Of a stretch of 64,000 nt of DNA, positions 18,519 to 27,733 are shown piece after piece. Origin of the DNA: Bradyrhizobium valentinum (lineage in GTDB: Bacteria; Pseudomonadota; Alphaproteobacteria; Rhizobiales; Xanthobacteraceae); the NCBI RefSeq assembly GCF_001440405.1, contig NZ_LLXX01000067.1, positions 340 through 64,339 of the forward strand, read 5' to 3'. A model generated the notes under the pieces. The model had not been told where the DNA came from. It did not search any database and saw nothing but the letters and a program-made list of their open reading frames with translations. The translations under genes were made by a program, and so were the position numbers. The stretch's first letter is position 1. The number at the start of each line of letters is the position of its first letter.

Positions 18519-19205
18519 ATGAGCCCTCCCCGCACCGTTGTCTTCGACCTCGACGGCACGCTGGTCGACACCGCCCCTGACCTGATTGCCGCACTCAATT
18601 TCGCGCTCGACCGTGAAGGCGTGCCGCCCCTCCCCCTGAAATCTGCGCGCAACCTGATCGGCGCCGGCGCGCGCAAGCTGATCGAGCGCGGGCTCGAGGT
18701 GGAAGGCCGCGTGATGGGTGTCGAGGACGTCAACCGCCTCATGAAGGATTTCATCGACTATTACGCCGCCCACATTGCGGACGCCTCGCGGCCGTTCGAG
18801 GGGCTGGAAGCCGCGCTCGATGAGCTTGCGGCACAGGGCTGCCGGCTCGCGGTGTGCACCAACAAGCTGGAATGGCTGTCGAAGCGGCTGCTCGACCAAC
18901 TAGGTCTGAGCGGACGGTTTTCCGCGATCTGCGGCGCCGACACCTTCGGCGTCTCGAAGCCGGATCCCATTATCCTGCAGCAGACGGTGGCGCGGGCGGG
19001 CGGACATATCGCGACCACCATCATGGTCGGCGACGCCGGGCCCGACGTCGGCGTGGCAAGGCGGGCCGGCGTTCCCGTGATCGGGGTCGAGTTCGGCTAT
19101 ACGGATGTGCCGATCGCCGAATTGAAGCCCGACCGGCTGATCGGCCATATGCGCGACCTGCCGGCGGCGGTGGAAAGCCTCAGCAAAGTCGCGTCTCGGA
19201 CCTAA
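18519..19205 (+). CDS. gph: Phosphoglycolate phosphatase (HAD family)
   Basis: A 228-residue HAD phosphatase with motif I FDLDGTLVDTAPDL (nucleophile and acid Asp), motif II CTNK, motif III Lys in SKPDP and motif IV VGDAGPD. The TAPDL cap-side signature is typical of Gph, which salvages 2-phosphoglycolate made by DNA repair or by Rubisco oxygenation. The frame opens at 18450, but homology begins at the ATG at 18519, which is the preferred start. Confidence 0.9.
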   Translation: MSPPRTVVFDLDGTLVDTAPDLIAALNFALDREGVPPLPLKSARNLIGAGARKLIERGLEVEGRVMGVEDVNRLMKDFIDYYAAHIADASRPFEGLEAALDELAAQGCRLAVCTNKLEWLSKRLLDQLGLSGRFSAICGADTFGVSKPDPIILQQTVARAGGHIATTIMVGDAGPDVGVARRAGVPVIGVEFGYTDVPIAELKPDRLIGHMRDLPAAVESLSKVASRT

Positions 19206-19231
19206 TCATCTGATTTGCTGGACGTATTTTG

Positions 19232-19250
19232 AACGCCGATTCTCGGCGTT
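19232..19250. terminator. Perfect hairpin after gph
   Basis: AACGCCGA-TTC-TCGGCGTT is a perfect 8-bp stem with a 3-base loop, 27 bases after the gph stop. No U-run follows, so it may be a weak or factor-dependent terminator or an mRNA-end stabiliser. Confidence 0.4.
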
Positions 19251-19252
19251 AA

Positions 19253-19528
19253 CCATTCCCCCTGCTCGATCGAGGTGCCCGCGCCCGATGCCGGCTTCTC
19301 CGTCACCTTCGCCATGCCCAAGTTCCGGTTACGGTTCCGGTCCGGGTGATCCGCAATCCCGGCGATTTTGCCTCGCCGGCGACGACCATCATCGAGCCCA
19401 GCCCGGTGCTCGCGGAACTCAAGCCGGCCGCGCCGCCGCCGAGCGTGCGCAAGCCGATGCGGCCGAAGAAGCCTAAGCCACCCATGGCGGCCGCGGCGCC
19501 GGCCCCTGCCGAACCCGCCGCGCGCTGA
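19253..19528 (+). pseudogene. Possible degenerate proline-rich ORF
   Basis: In the gph-moaA gap (19206-19643) one frame reads EVPAPDAGFSVTFAMPK and then stops. A second frame continues in register of sense with VPVTVPVRVIRNPGDFASPA and ends in a Pro/Lys/Ala-rich tail with a stop at 19528. The join suggests a frameshifted remnant of a small proline-rich protein. No start codon with a ribosome binding site is evident. The rest of the gap holds only a hairpin and presumably the moaA promoter. Confidence 0.3.
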
Positions 19529-19643
19529 TTCCAGCGGTAGCCTCCTGCGGGCCTTCGAGAGGTTGCGGATTGTAGGCGCCTTACAAGCTGCCTAGATTAT
19601 GCTAGCGAACCAGCACGCTAGGCTCCTTTACAAGGCAGTTTGA

Positions 19644-20672
19644 ATGAGCGGATCTCCGTCACCCGATCATCTGATACGTCCGATGGTCGACCCCTTCGGC
19701 CGGACCATCCGGTATTTGCGCGTGTCGGTGACCGATCGCTGCGACTTGCGCTGCTTCTACTGCATGTCCGAAGACATGACGTTCCTGCCAAAGAAGGACC
19801 TGCTGACGCTGGAAGAACTCGACCGGCTGTGCTCGGCTTTCATCACCAAGGGCGTGCGCAAGATCCGCCTAACCGGCGGCGAACCACTGGTCCGGCGCAA
19901 CGTCATGTCGCTGGTGCGCTCGCTGTCGCGGCATCTTGGAAGCGGCGCGCTCGATGAGCTGACGCTGACCACCAACGGTTCGCAACTGGCGCGCTTCGCA
20001 ACCGAATTGCGCGACTGCGGCGTCCGTCGCGTCAACGTCTCGCTCGACACGCTCGATGCGCAAAAGTTCCGCGCCATCACCCGCTGGGGCGATCTCGACA
20101 AGGTTCTGGCCGGCATCGAAGCCGCGCGAGACGCAGGCCTTGCGGTCAAGATCAACGCCGTGGCGCTGAAGAACATGAACGAGGAGGAAATCCCGGCGCT
20201 GATGGAATGGGCCCACGGCAAGGACATGGCGCTGACGCTGATCGAGGTGATGCCGATGGGCGACATCGGCGAAGGGCGCATCGACCAATATGTGCCGCTG
20301 TCGCTGCTCCGCGCCCGCCTCGCCCAGCACTACACGCTGACCGACCTCGATGAGGACACCGGCGGGCCTGCCCGCTACGTCCGGGTGACCGAGACCGGCG
20401 GCAAGCTCGGCTTCATTACGCCGATGACGCATAATTTCTGCGAGTCCTGTAACCGTGTACGGATCACCTGTACCGGCACGCTGCACACCTGCCTCGGCCA
20501 TGAGGATGCCTCCGATTTGCGCAAACCGTTGCGGGCCTCGCCCGACGACGACCTGCTGTCGGCTGCCATCGATCGCGCCATCGGACTGAAGCCGAAGGGG
20601 CACGACTTCATCATCGACCGCCGGCACAATCGCCCGAGCGTCTCTCGCCACATGAGCGTGACCGGCGGCTGA
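19644..20672 (+). CDS. moaA: GTP 3',8-cyclase (molybdenum cofactor biosynthesis)
   Basis: A 342-residue radical SAM enzyme that performs the first step of molybdopterin synthesis. The SAM cluster motif is CDLRCFYCM (Cys-x3-Cys-x2-Cys). The C-terminal second [4Fe-4S] site is [13 protein letters not shown] plus a downstream Cys, and the chain ends in the functionally required Gly-Gly (MSVTGG). An internal ATG ([12 protein letters not shown]) is an alternative start. No other moa gene is adjacent. Confidence 0.96.
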   Translation: MSGSPSPDHLIRPMVDPFGRTIRYLRVSVTDRCDLRCFYCMSEDMTFLPKKDLLTLEELDRLCSAFITKGVRKIRLTGGEPLVRRNVMSLVRSLSRHLGSGALDELTLTTNGSQLARFATELRDCGVRRVNVSLDTLDAQKFRAITRWGDLDKVLAGIEAARDAGLAVKINAVALKNMNEEEIPALMEWAHGKDMALTLIEVMPMGDIGEGRIDQYVPLSLLRARLAQHYTLTDLDEDTGGPARYVRVTETGGKLGFITPMTHNFCESCNRVRITCTGTLHTCLGHEDASDLRKPLRASPDDDLLSAAIDRAIGLKPKGHDFIIDRRHNRPSVSRHMSVTGG

Positions 20673-21054
20673 TTTACCGCCCGTAAATTTACCACCCTCC
20701 CCAACGCGGATTCATCAGGCCAACCAATCAATTAATCCCCGCGTCAATTTGTCCATTTTCCGATTGACGCCGCCGCGGCGCGCTGAAATGGTGCGGCGGC
20801 TTTCACGCCAGCACGGCCGGAACAGGCCGCTGCATCCCTTGGGTTGCAGTCAAGACGGCGGTAGCGCGAGACGGGGGAGGACTTATCGTTGCAATCGCAT
20901 ATGCGACTAAGCTGCGGCCCTGCGCGTTTTTCGCGCGGGAGGACCCTTGCGCATTTGGCGCATGGCGGCAGCTCCAGGCGCCCGGTGCGAGATGGCGACG
21001 CAATATCAATCAAGACATCCGGCGCGCGTCGATGACGCCGCCGAGGAGAACGTA
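20673..21054. promoter_or_regulatory. Intergenic region before the TRAP permease genes
   Basis: A 382-bp gap. I see no supportable gene; an in-frame upstream extension of the permease ORF from 20947 lacks homology. The region should hold the TRAP operon promoter. GAGGAG at 21043-21048 is the ribosome binding site for the ATG at 21055. Confidence 0.4.
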
Positions 21055-21594
21055 ATGCGCCCATTGTTGGCACTGAGTAATTCAATCGATTGGCTCAACG
21101 AGAAACTAGGCGGCGTCTGCAACTGGCTCGTGCTCGCAGCCTGTGTGGTGAGCGCCGCCAACGCGATGATCCGCTACGCGTTCGGCTACAGTTCCAACAG
21201 TTGGCTCGAATTGCAGTGGTACATGTTCGCCATCTTCGTGATGTTCGGCGCCTCCTATACGTTCAAGAAGAACGAGCATGTTCGGGTTGAAATTCTCTAC
21301 CTGACGCTGTCCGAGCGCGGCCAGCTCTGGCTCGACCTGATCGGCACGCTGTGCTTCCTGATCCCGTCCTGCCTGCTGCTCAGCTATCTGTCGTGGCCGT
21401 TCTTCATGCAGGCCTACGCGGTTGGCGAGACTTCGAGCAATGCTGGCGGCCTGCTGCGCTGGCCGATCAAACTCGTCGTTCCCGTGGGCTTCGTTTTCCT
21501 GGCGCTGCAAGGCGTCTCCGAGGTGATCAAGCGCATCGCCGCACTGAAGGGTTATGTCGTGATCGATGCGAAGTACGAGAGGCCGACCCAATGA
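21055..21594 (+). CDS. TRAP transporter small permease (DctQ-type)
   Basis: A 179-residue protein with four hydrophobic helices, the small membrane subunit of a tripartite ATP-independent periplasmic transporter. The WLELQWYMFAIFVMFGASYT segment followed by KKNEHVRVEI is typical of DctQ. It is translationally coupled to the large permease by an ATGA overlap. Substrate specificity is set by the periplasmic receptor, for which two candidates face this operon. Confidence 0.9.
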   Translation: MRPLLALSNSIDWLNEKLGGVCNWLVLAACVVSAANAMIRYAFGYSSNSWLELQWYMFAIFVMFGASYTFKKNEHVRVEILYLTLSERGQLWLDLIGTLCFLIPSCLLLSYLSWPFFMQAYAVGETSSNAGGLLRWPIKLVVPVGFVFLALQGVSEVIKRIAALKGYVVIDAKYERPTQ

Positions 21595-23192
21595 TCACGC
21601 TGGAGATGATGCCGCCGCTGATGTTCGGCGGCTTGATTCTGGCCATGTTGATCGGCTTCCCGGTGGCCTTCACGCTGGCCGCGCTCGGGCTGTCGTTCGG
21701 GTTCCTGTCGATCTATCTCGGCTTCTTCGACATGAACTTTCTGCAGGCCATTCCGGGCCGCATTTTCGGCGGCGTGCTTTCCAACGAATTGCTGCTGGCG
21801 ATTCCCTTCTTCACCTTCATGGGCTCTGTCCTGGAGCGGTGCGGTCTCGCCGAAGACATGCTGGATTCGATGGGCCAGTTGTTCGGCCCGGTCCGCGGCG
21901 GCCTCGGCTATTCGGTCATCATCGTCGGCTTCATCCTCGGTGCGATCACCGGCACGGTGGCGGCGCAGGTCATCGCCATGGCGCTGATCTCGATGCCCGT
22001 GATGCTCCGCTACGGCTACAATGTTCGCTACATCACCGGCGTGCTCGCCGCATCCGGCACCATCACCCAGTTGGTGCCGCCCTCGCTGGTGCTGATCGTG
22101 ATGGCCGACCAGCTCGGCAAATCAGTCGGCGACATGTATCTCGGCGCCTGGGGGCCGTCGCTCCTGCAGATCGCGCTGTTCGCCGGCTACACGTTCATTC
22201 TGAGTATCTTCCTGCCCCATCACGTCCCGGCCGTGCCCAAGGACGCGCTGACGCTGCGGGGCTGGCCGCTCTGGCGCAAATGCCTGATGGGCATCATTCC
22301 CTCTGCTGTGCTGATCTTCGTGGTGTTAGGCACCATGATGATGGGCCTGGCCACCCCCACAGAAGCCGGTGCAATGGGCGCCATCGGCGCCATCGTGCTC
22401 GCCGCGATCCATCACAAGGATCTGAGCAGCAAGGGTCACAAGATGCTGCTGGTCGGCATCGCCGCTACCGGCATCGGCGTGATCGTCGGAATTCTGGTCG
22501 GCGAAGGCAAACTGCTCAAGCTGACCTTCGCGGTGCTCTATCTCGCCGTCGTCTGGCTCTGTCTGGAAGCCGTTCGTATTCCGGACCTGCGCGACCTGAT
22601 CAAGCAGGGCTACCAATCGACGATGCGCCTTTCCACGATGGTGGTGTTCATCCTGATCGGCTCGACCTGCTTCTCGGTGGTGTTTCTCGGCGTCTCCGGC
22701 GGCGTCTGGCTCGAGCATCATCTGACCTCGATTCCCGGCGGCGTCTGGGGATTCCTGATCTTCATCAACCTCTTCATCTTCTTCCTGGCGTTCTTCCTCG
22801 ACTTCTTCGAGATCGCCTTCATCATCCTGCCGATGGTGGCGCCGATTGCGCAGAAGGTGCTGGCGCCGGTCGTCGGACCCGATGCCGCGCTGATCTGGTT
22901 CGGCGTCATGCTTTGCGTCAACATGCAGACATCGTTCCTGCATCCGCCGTTTGGTTTCGCGCTGTTCTATTTGCGCGGCGTCGCGCCAAAGGAAGTGAAG
23001 AGTTCCGATATCTATTGGGGCGCCCTGCCCTGGATCGGTCTGCAGGCGATCATGGTGGCGATCGTAATCGCTTTCCCGGTTGTGGTGACCGCCCTGCTCG
23101 ACAAGCCGCTCGACGTCGATCTCAGCAAGGTCAGGATCGAGGTGCCGCAGATAGAACTGCCGCCGCTGGATTTCGGCGGACCGAAACAGTAG
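21591..23192 (+). CDS. TRAP transporter large permease (DctM-type)
   Basis: A 533-residue, Na+- or H+-coupled import channel subunit with about 12-14 helices. It shows GFPVAFTLAALGLSFG near the start, GVLAASGTITQLVPPSLVLI (substrate-path motif) and HPPFGFALFYLRGVAP near the end. It is about 100 residues longer than a typical 430-residue DctM because of an added central hydrophobic segment (around residues 270-330), as seen in TRAP subfamilies for keto acids and related organic anions. An intrinsic terminator follows. Confidence 0.92.
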   Translation: MITLEMMPPLMFGGLILAMLIGFPVAFTLAALGLSFGFLSIYLGFFDMNFLQAIPGRIFGGVLSNELLLAIPFFTFMGSVLERCGLAEDMLDSMGQLFGPVRGGLGYSVIIVGFILGAITGTVAAQVIAMALISMPVMLRYGYNVRYITGVLAASGTITQLVPPSLVLIVMADQLGKSVGDMYLGAWGPSLLQIALFAGYTFILSIFLPHHVPAVPKDALTLRGWPLWRKCLMGIIPSAVLIFVVLGTMMMGLATPTEAGAMGAIGAIVLAAIHHKDLSSKGHKMLLVGIAATGIGVIVGILVGEGKLLKLTFAVLYLAVVWLCLEAVRIPDLRDLIKQGYQSTMRLSTMVVFILIGSTCFSVVFLGVSGGVWLEHHLTSIPGGVWGFLIFINLFIFFLAFFLDFFEIAFIILPMVAPIAQKVLAPVVGPDAALIWFGVMLCVNMQTSFLHPPFGFALFYLRGVAPKEVKSSDIYWGALPWIGLQAIMVAIVIAFPVVVTALLDKPLDVDLSKVRIEVPQIELPPLDFGGPKQ

Positions 23193-23212
23193 CGGCGCGT
23201 CGCATCCCAAAT

Positions 23213-23242
23213 AAAACCCCGGAGCTTTCGCTCCGGGGTTTT
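23213..23242. terminator. Bidirectional intrinsic terminator
   Basis: AAAACCCCGGAGC-TTTC-GCTCCGGGGTTTT is a perfect inverted repeat with A and T runs on both sides. It lies between the convergent ends of the TRAP permease operon and a TRAP receptor gene, so it can serve both strands. Confidence 0.92.
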
Positions 23243-23277
23243 CGCTTATTGAAATGGTCGCGATCAGCCTTGACCGA

Positions 23278-24366
23278 TCAGCCTTGCGGATTGCGCGCCA
23301 TGAAACTGTCGTAGCCGAGCTCGGCGACCTGGAACCACTGGTAGCCGTTGGTCGTGAACGAGTTCATCGATTCCAGCACCTTCTTGAAGTTCGGATTGGT
23401 CGCCGCCGTTTCGGCGTACAGTTCCTTTGTCGCCTTCAGGCAGGCCTGCATGATCGGCGGCGAGAAGCTGTGCAGCTTGGTGCCGCCCGCTAGCAGTTTC
23501 TTTAACGCCGGCGGATTGCCCTGATCGTACTTGGCCATCATCCAGCTATTGGCAGCCTGGCCGGCCTGCTCGAGGGCACTTTGATAGGCCTTCGGCAGCG
23601 AATTCCATTTGTCCAGGTTGACGAGGGCCAGCAGCATCGGTCCGCCTTCCCACCAGCCGGGATAGTAATAATGCGGCGCGACCTTGTTGAAGCCGAGCTT
23701 CTCGTCGTCATAGGGCCCGACCCATTCCGCCGCATCGATCGTGCCCTTTTCGAGCGCGGGATAGATGTCGCCGCCGGCAAGCTGCTGCGGCACGACGCCG
23801 AGCCTCTGCATCACGCGGCCTGCAAAGCCGCCGATGCGCATCTTCAGGCCCTTCAGATCGTCGACGGTGTTGATTTCCTTTCGGAACCAGCCGCCCATCT
23901 GGCAGCCGGTGTTACCAGCCAGAAACGAGGTGACATTGTAACCCTTGTAGAACTGGTTGAGCAGCTCCCTGCCGCCGCCGAGCATGTACCAGGCCTGGTT
24001 GAGACGCTGGTTGGGACCGAACGGCACGGCGGTTCCAAAAGCAAACGTCGGGTCCTTGCCGAAATAATAGTAGGACGCCGTATGGCCCATCTCGACGGTG
24101 CCGTTCTGCACGGCATCGAGCACCTGCAGGCCGGGAACGATCTCGCCGCCGGCGAAGGCCTGGATCTGGAACTTGTTGTCGGTGGCTTCGCCAACGAGCT
24201 TGGCCATCAACTCGACCCCGCCCCACAGCGTGTCGAGGGACTTTGGCCAGCTAGCCGTCAGGCGCCATTTGAGCTCCGGCATCGATTGAGCGATGGCGGG
24301 AGCCGCCAGAGTTGCAGCGCCAGCCGCGCCAATACCAGTAACCTTGAGAAAATCTCTTCTTTTCAT
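23278..24366 (-). CDS. TRAP periplasmic substrate-binding protein 1 (DctP/TakP-like)
   Basis: A 362-residue receptor with a twin-arginine signal (MKRRDFLKVTGIGAAG then APAIAQ), so it is probably exported folded. Conserved receptor features include MRIGGFAGRVMQRLGVVPQQ, with the Arg that binds the substrate carboxylate, and EWVGPYDDEKLGF. It is closely similar to the next gene's product over its whole length. It is convergent with the permease genes. The substrate is probably an organic acid such as a keto acid, by family resemblance only. Confidence 0.9.
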   Translation of the reverse strand: MKRRDFLKVTGIGAAGAATLAAPAIAQSMPELKWRLTASWPKSLDTLWGGVELMAKLVGEATDNKFQIQAFAGGEIVPGLQVLDAVQNGTVEMGHTASYYYFGKDPTFAFGTAVPFGPNQRLNQAWYMLGGGRELLNQFYKGYNVTSFLAGNTGCQMGGWFRKEINTVDDLKGLKMRIGGFAGRVMQRLGVVPQQLAGGDIYPALEKGTIDAAEWVGPYDDEKLGFNKVAPHYYYPGWWEGGPMLLALVNLDKWNSLPKAYQSALEQAGQAANSWMMAKYDQGNPPALKKLLAGGTKLHSFSPPIMQACLKATKELYAETAATNPNFKKVLESMNSFTTNGYQWFQVAELGYDSFMARNPQG

Positions 24367-24478
24367 TGGAATCCATCCCTGTTGGTGAGCATGTCATGGC
24401 CTTCTTGGCGAGGCCTTCGCAGTCACCATGGAACAACCAGTTCCCGATTTCCATCCCGAACTATACGGGCAAAACGAA

Positions 24479-24510
24479 AAAGCCCGGCCTTCTTGCGAAG
24501 GCCGGGCTTT
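24479..24510 (-). terminator. Intrinsic terminator between the two TRAP receptor genes
   Basis: AAAGCCCGGCCTTC pairs with GAAGGCCGGGCTTT around a 4-base loop. On the reverse strand a U run follows. It sits 20 bp after the stop of the upstream receptor gene, so the two receptors are probably separate transcripts. Confidence 0.9.
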
Positions 24511-24531
24511 CTTCTACGACTTAAGGCGTAA

Positions 24532-25620
24532 TCAGCCGCGGGTGCGCGAGCGGATCATGAAGCTGTCGAAGGTGTATTCGGCGACCTGCCACCACAGATA
24601 CTGGTCGGAGCGGTAGGCCTGCATCGCATCGATGGACTTCTTGAAGTCGGCGTTCTTGCCTGACAGCTCGGCCCACAGCTCGTTGGTCGACTTCAGGCAG
24701 GCCTCCAGCACTTCATTGGTAAACGGACGGAGCTGCGTGCCGCCGGCCACCAGGCGCTTCAGCGCGGACGGATTCTGCATGTCGTAACGTGCGTTCATCC
24801 AGGTATTGGCGTGGGCCGTGGCATTGGTGAGAATCGCCTGATAATTCTTCGGCAGCGAATTCCACTTTTCGAGATTGCAGAAGGCGTGGATCATCGGGCC
24901 GCCTTCCCAGAAGCCCGGGTAGTAATAGTACTTCGCGACCTTCGCGAAGCCGAGCTTCTCGTCGTCATAGGGACCGACCCACTCGGCCGCATCGATGGTG
25001 CCTTTTTCGAGCGCCGGATAGATCTCGCCGCCGGCGAGCTGCTGCGGCACCACGCCGACCTTCTGAAAGACCTGACCGGCGATGCCGCCGATGCGCATCT
25101 TGAGGCCCGAGAGATCGGCAACCGTCTTGATCTCCTTGCGAAACCAGCCACCCATCTGCGCGCCGGTATTGCCGCAGGGGAATCCGATCACGCCGAACTT
25201 CTTGAAGAACTCGTTGCCGAGTGCTTCACCACCGCCCTGATACCACCAGGAATTCTGCTGGCGCGCGTTGAGGCCGAACGGGACCGAGGCAAAGACCGCA
25301 AAGGTCGGGTCCTTGCCGACATAATAATACGAGACGGTATGACACATCTCGACGGTGTTGTTGGAGGTCGCATCCAGCGCCTGCAGACCGGGGACGACTT
25401 CGCCGGCCGCGAACACCTGGATCTGAAACTTGTTGTCGGTCATCTCGGCGACGTATTTCGCCACCTGCTCAGCACCGCCATAGATGGTGTCGAGCGACTT
25501 CGGGAAGCTCGACGTCAGGCGCCATTTGATCTCAGGCGATGATTGCGCGATCGCCGGCGAGGCAACGGCTGTCGCGGCAGCACCGGCCGCTGAAACCTTC
25601 AAAAAATCACGACGCTTCAT
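24532..25620 (-). CDS. TRAP periplasmic substrate-binding protein 2 (DctP/TakP-like)
   Basis: A 362-residue paralogue of the neighbouring receptor with the same length and a twin-arginine signal (MKRRDFLKVSAAGAAATAVA). Motifs MRIGGIAGQVFQKVGVVPQQ and EWVGPYDDEKLGFAKVAKYY are shared. The differences are concentrated in the segment around residues 95-140 (ARQQNSWWYQGGG here, NQRLNQAWYMLGGG in the other), which could tune ligand choice. Both may feed one DctQM pair; no second permease is nearby. Confidence 0.9.
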   Translation of the reverse strand: MKRRDFLKVSAAGAAATAVASPAIAQSSPEIKWRLTSSFPKSLDTIYGGAEQVAKYVAEMTDNKFQIQVFAAGEVVPGLQALDATSNNTVEMCHTVSYYYVGKDPTFAVFASVPFGLNARQQNSWWYQGGGEALGNEFFKKFGVIGFPCGNTGAQMGGWFRKEIKTVADLSGLKMRIGGIAGQVFQKVGVVPQQLAGGEIYPALEKGTIDAAEWVGPYDDEKLGFAKVAKYYYYPGFWEGGPMIHAFCNLEKWNSLPKNYQAILTNATAHANTWMNARYDMQNPSALKRLVAGGTQLRPFTNEVLEACLKSTNELWAELSGKNADFKKSIDAMQAYRSDQYLWWQVAEYTFDSFMIRSRTRG

Positions 25621-25803
25621 TCAAGTCTCCTTAAGACGGGTCGTTTCCCATATTCCTCGAGCAGTCCTCCGGCGGGGCGAATTCCACGTCACCCGGGGCG
25701 CTCTGGCGGGGGCGGCTTTAACACGGAAGTTGGCTATCGAAAACGCGACAAAGGCATGACTGCACTGATTAAACCAAAGTCTTAAGGCGGCGAATCAGGG
25801 TGC

Positions 25804-26949
25804 TCAGGCCGCGGCAATGGCGCCCTGAAGCTGGTCGCGAACCTTGGTCCCGATGGCCCGGTAGATCGCAGCATGCGGACCGTCCGGCTCGCTCGCCACC
25901 ACCGGGTTACCGGCATCGGACGTCGTCCGGATCGACATGTGCAGTGGGATCTCGCCCAGGAATGGGACACCCAGCCGCTCCGCTTCATGCCGTGCGCCGC
26001 CATGACCGAAAATGTCCGACCGCGTGCCGCACTCCGGACACTGGAAGTAGCTCATGTTCTCCACGATGCCGAGCACCGGCACGTTGACCTTCTTGAACAT
26101 CGCGAGCCCCCGCCGCGCGTCGATCAGCGAGAGATCCTGCGGGGTCGAGATGATCACCGCGCCCTTCAGCGGCACATTCTGCGCCAGCGTCAGTTGCGCA
26201 TCGCCCGTGCCCGGCGGCATGTCGACAACGAGAATATCGAGCGTGCCCCATGCCACGTCGCGCAGCATCTGGGTGATCGCCGACATCACCATCGGCCCGC
26301 GCCAGATCATCGCGGTGTCTTCCTCGACCAGAAAGCCGATCGACATGATGGCAAGGCCGAAACGCTTGATCGGAATCATCTTCCGGTCGTCATTGAGTTG
26401 CGGCTTCTCGTTGATGCCGGTCAGCCGCGGCACAGACGGGCCGTAAATGTCGGCATCGAGCAGGCCGACGCGCAGGCCGAGATCACGCAGACCCAGCGCC
26501 AGGTTGAGCGCGGTGGTCGACTTGCCGACACCGCCCTTGCCCGAGGCTACCGCGATGACGGCGGCAACGCCTGGGATCTCCGCCTGCTTCGACATCGGCG
26601 ACGGCGCGCCTTGCGGCGGGCGGTGCGAGGCGACCGGTTGCACGCCGGGAGAATGTGAATGCGCATGCCGCTGCGGCGCGGGCGCAGCGGATGGCGATCC
26701 GGGCTTGCGCTCTGCCGTCAGCGCGATCATCGCCGTGCTGACGCCGGGGATCGCGCGCACCGCGGCTTCGGCCTGCGCGCGAACGCTTTCCCAGGCGCGG
26801 GCCTCGGCGGCATCGACATTGATGGAGAAGAACACCTTGCCGTCGGTGACCGAGATCGCCGACAACACGTTGGCATGGGTCAAGGGCACGCCACGCGGCG
26901 ACGCCACCCGGCTAAGAGAATCGAGAACCTGTTGCTGTGTTACGCTCAC
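25804..26949 (-). CDS. apbC: Iron-sulfur cluster carrier ATPase ApbC (Mrp)
   Basis: A 381-residue P-loop ATPase that carries and delivers [4Fe-4S] clusters. An N-terminal MIP18-like domain (about residues 1-85) precedes a Pro/His-rich linker with the SHSPGVQP stretch. The deviant Walker A ASGKGGVGKSTTALNLALGL follows, then VVDMPPGTGDAQL and the cluster-binding Cys pair in YFQCPECGTRSDIFG (Cys-x2-Cys). A CGGTTCT-N5-AGAACCG hairpin lies just upstream in the leader at 26973-26991. Confidence 0.95.
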   Translation of the reverse strand: MSVTQQQVLDSLSRVASPRGVPLTHANVLSAISVTDGKVFFSINVDAAEARAWESVRAQAEAAVRAIPGVSTAMIALTAERKPGSPSAAPAPQRHAHSHSPGVQPVASHRPPQGAPSPMSKQAEIPGVAAVIAVASGKGGVGKSTTALNLALGLRDLGLRVGLLDADIYGPSVPRLTGINEKPQLNDDRKMIPIKRFGLAIMSIGFLVEEDTAMIWRGPMVMSAITQMLRDVAWGTLDILVVDMPPGTGDAQLTLAQNVPLKGAVIISTPQDLSLIDARRGLAMFKKVNVPVLGIVENMSYFQCPECGTRSDIFGHGGARHEAERLGVPFLGEIPLHMSIRTTSDAGNPVVASEPDGPHAAIYRAIGTKVRDQLQGAIAAA

Positions 26950-27124
26950 TCGCGCATCTCCTGAAGCCCTTTCGGTTCTGCGTGAGAACCGGGCTCTACT
27001 CTCTTGTGTTGACGCGCTTTCTTGACGCGACCCGCCTCACGTCGGACCAAGTCCGAAAAGCAGGGCCTCGTTGCAAACGCTACGCCAGTCCGATGCGACC
27101 CATAGAGCGGTTCAGCGCAAAAGG

Positions 27125-27562
27125 CTACCTGACCCCCACATCATCCTGTCGCTCGGCGGGGGCTGCAGCCGTCTGCTCCTTGGCGGCCTCATAGTTCAAT
27201 TCGATCATGACGCCGTTGGGGTCATTGACGAAGATCTGCCAGAGGTCACCGCCCGGAACCTGCCGGGAGTCGTACGCCATGCCCTTCTGTTCCAGCCGCC
27301 GCTTCATGCCGTCAAAGCCGGAGCTCGCGAATGCGACATGGTGGACAACGCCAGAATCGGGCTTCTGCGGTTCCTCGGTTTTGGAGATATCGACGAGGTG
27401 CACCACCGCCTTGCCCTCGCTGTACATCCACGCCCCGGGGAAGGCAAAGTTGGGTCGGGCGCCCTTTTCCAGGCCCAGAACGTCCTCATAGAACCGGACC
27501 GTGTCGGCAAGGTTGCGGGTCCGGATGTTGAAATGGTCGAGCACGCCCACGCTGACGCCCAT
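27125..27562 (-). CDS. VOC-family (glyoxalase/bleomycin-resistance fold) protein
   Basis: A 145-residue vicinal-oxygen-chelate protein. Candidate metal ligands are His10 (LDHFNIRT), the His pair in VVHHVAFASSGF and Glu in NGVMIELNYEA. One domain of this length usually dimerises to form its sites. The reaction is unknown; lyases, isomerases and dioxygenases share this fold. It is divergent from the following dehydrogenase gene. Confidence 0.85.
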   Translation of the reverse strand: MGVSVGVLDHFNIRTRNLADTVRFYEDVLGLEKGARPNFAFPGAWMYSEGKAVVHLVDISKTEEPQKPDSGVVHHVAFASSGFDGMKRRLEQKGMAYDSRQVPGGDLWQIFVNDPNGVMIELNYEAAKEQTAAAPAERQDDVGVR

Positions 27563-27733
27563 GCGATGTCACTCCCTTTTTTGTGAGGTTCTTGAGGCCC
27601 GATCCTAGCACAAAACCTGCCCTGCCCGCCAAACGAAGGCGTTGCCCTCCCCTGCGCAGGGGGTATGGTGCGGCTCCCTCCAAAACAACGTCCGGCCCAT
27701 CCAAGGTCGCCGGCGAACTGCAAGGTATTGCAT

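Noticed and set aside
21566..23314. 582-codon plus-strand frame overlapping the TRAP large permease
   Set aside because: It is an Arg/His-rich out-of-frame shadow of the DctM gene, which has membrane helices and conserved motifs.
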